A stretch of 64,000 nt of DNA, taken from the NCBI GenBank assembly GCA_913058395.1, contig CAJXQI010000015.1, positions 1-64,000 on the forward strand. Direction: 5' to 3'. How positions within the stretch are numbered: the stretch's first letter is position 1; each line of letters begins with the position of its first letter. This DNA is from an uncultured Colwellia sp. GTDB taxonomy: Bacteria; Pseudomonadota; Gammaproteobacteria; Enterobacterales; Alteromonadaceae. The notes beneath the pieces are model-generated. The model saw only the letters and a list, made by a program, of their open reading frames with translations. It did no database searches and was not told where the DNA came from. Below are positions 63,766 to 64,000 of this stretch, piece by piece. Both the position numbers and the translations under genes were made by a program.

Positions 63766-64000
63766 TTACTTAAATATTGCTTGGTAATTGTCAGCTTTAA
63801 AACCAACGGTTAATTTGTCATCTTTGATTAGTACCGGACGTTTGATTAATGTTGGCTGCTCTAACATAGCTTTGAAGATATTTTCTTTTGTAAGATTTGT
63901 TTTAATGCTTTCATCTAAGTTTCTAAAGGTTGTGCTGCGCTTGTTCAGTAATTCATTCCAGTCAATTAATTCAAAAAACTGAGTTAACAAGGTGTCAGAA
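63766..64000 (-). CDS. ArsC-family (YffB-like) reductase, partial
   Basis: The 3' part (78 codons) of a gene that runs out of the window at 64000. FELIDWNELLNKRSTTFRNLDES, then LIKRPVLIKDDKLTVGFKADNY, matches the C-terminal half of E. coli YffB (Spx/ArsC family), including the RP cis-Pro and Arg region. The catalytic Cys lies outside the window. It precedes dapE by 34 bp, as in E. coli. Confidence 0.85.
   Translation of the reverse strand, partial: SDTLLTQFFELIDWNELLNKRSTTFRNLDESIKTNLTKENIFKAMLEQPTLIKRPVLIKDDKLTVGFKADNYQAIFK

Overview
The window is chromosomal DNA from a low-GC (AT-rich), facultatively anaerobic marine gammaproteobacterium, most likely an Alteromonadales member of the Colwellia/Thalassotalea type (Colwelliaceae). 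This rests on the mix of families seen: FadE, Gsk, Hda, BepA, BamC, DUF3545, DUF2069, DUF2897 and DUF3108 proteins, an MshQ-type surface protein and a denitrifier-type heme d1 cluster. Much of the gene order is the gammaproteobacterial core: purM-purN, DUF2066-hda, perM / bepA-arsC, bcp-gcvR / bamC, arsC-like-dapE, and fadE next to yafJ. No rRNA, tRNA or CRISPR array was recognised.

Layout. 1-7.4 kb: a broken IS3-type transposase, then a four-gene operon (1660-aa TPR protein with an embedded C39-type cysteine peptidase, alpha/beta hydrolase, membrane metal-dependent hydrolase, secreted murein-endopeptidase-like protein) that runs into a 30-codon stump of a saccharopine-dehydrogenase-type gene. 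7.5-20 kb: single genes, including a DHH phosphoesterase, outer-membrane barrel, gsk, a CDF metal transporter, a tiny DUF3545 gene behind a strong Pho box, secreted small proteins, an M20 peptidase, a GNAT, an AHSA1-type protein, a SUKH-like protein and a broken GyrI-like regulator. 20-29 kb: fatty-acid catabolism, with two acyl-CoA dehydrogenases and an aldehyde dehydrogenase carrying FadR-like operators. 29.06-33.33 kb: a 4.2-kb island with a Septu-like ATPase/HNH defence pair, an unknown membrane protein and an attC-like hairpin. The island is flanked by a near-perfect 23-bp direct repeat that is the first seven codons of yafJ. 33.3-45.2 kb: yafJ, purMN, hda, a large lipoprotein metallopeptidase, DUF2069-arsC-bepA, and tusA-like-perM. 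45.8-53.5 kb: nirCFDLGHJEN, a complete set of heme d1 genes behind an FNR/DNR-type box, but without nirS. 53.9-64 kb: an orphan mshQ-like gene, bcp-gcvR, bamC, DUF2897, a D,D-carboxypeptidase-like gene, dapE, and the 3' part of an arsC-like gene cut by the window edge.

How the parts fit. The nir block makes and exports heme d1: NirE makes precorrin-2, NirDLGH decarboxylate siroheme, NirJ modifies the propionates, and NirF/NirN finish in the periplasm with NirC as electron carrier. Its product must serve a cytochrome cd1 encoded elsewhere. The lipid block is probably one FadR regulon. The defence island appears to have entered by site-specific recombination at the 5' end of yafJ, leaving that gene intact but supplied with a new upstream region.
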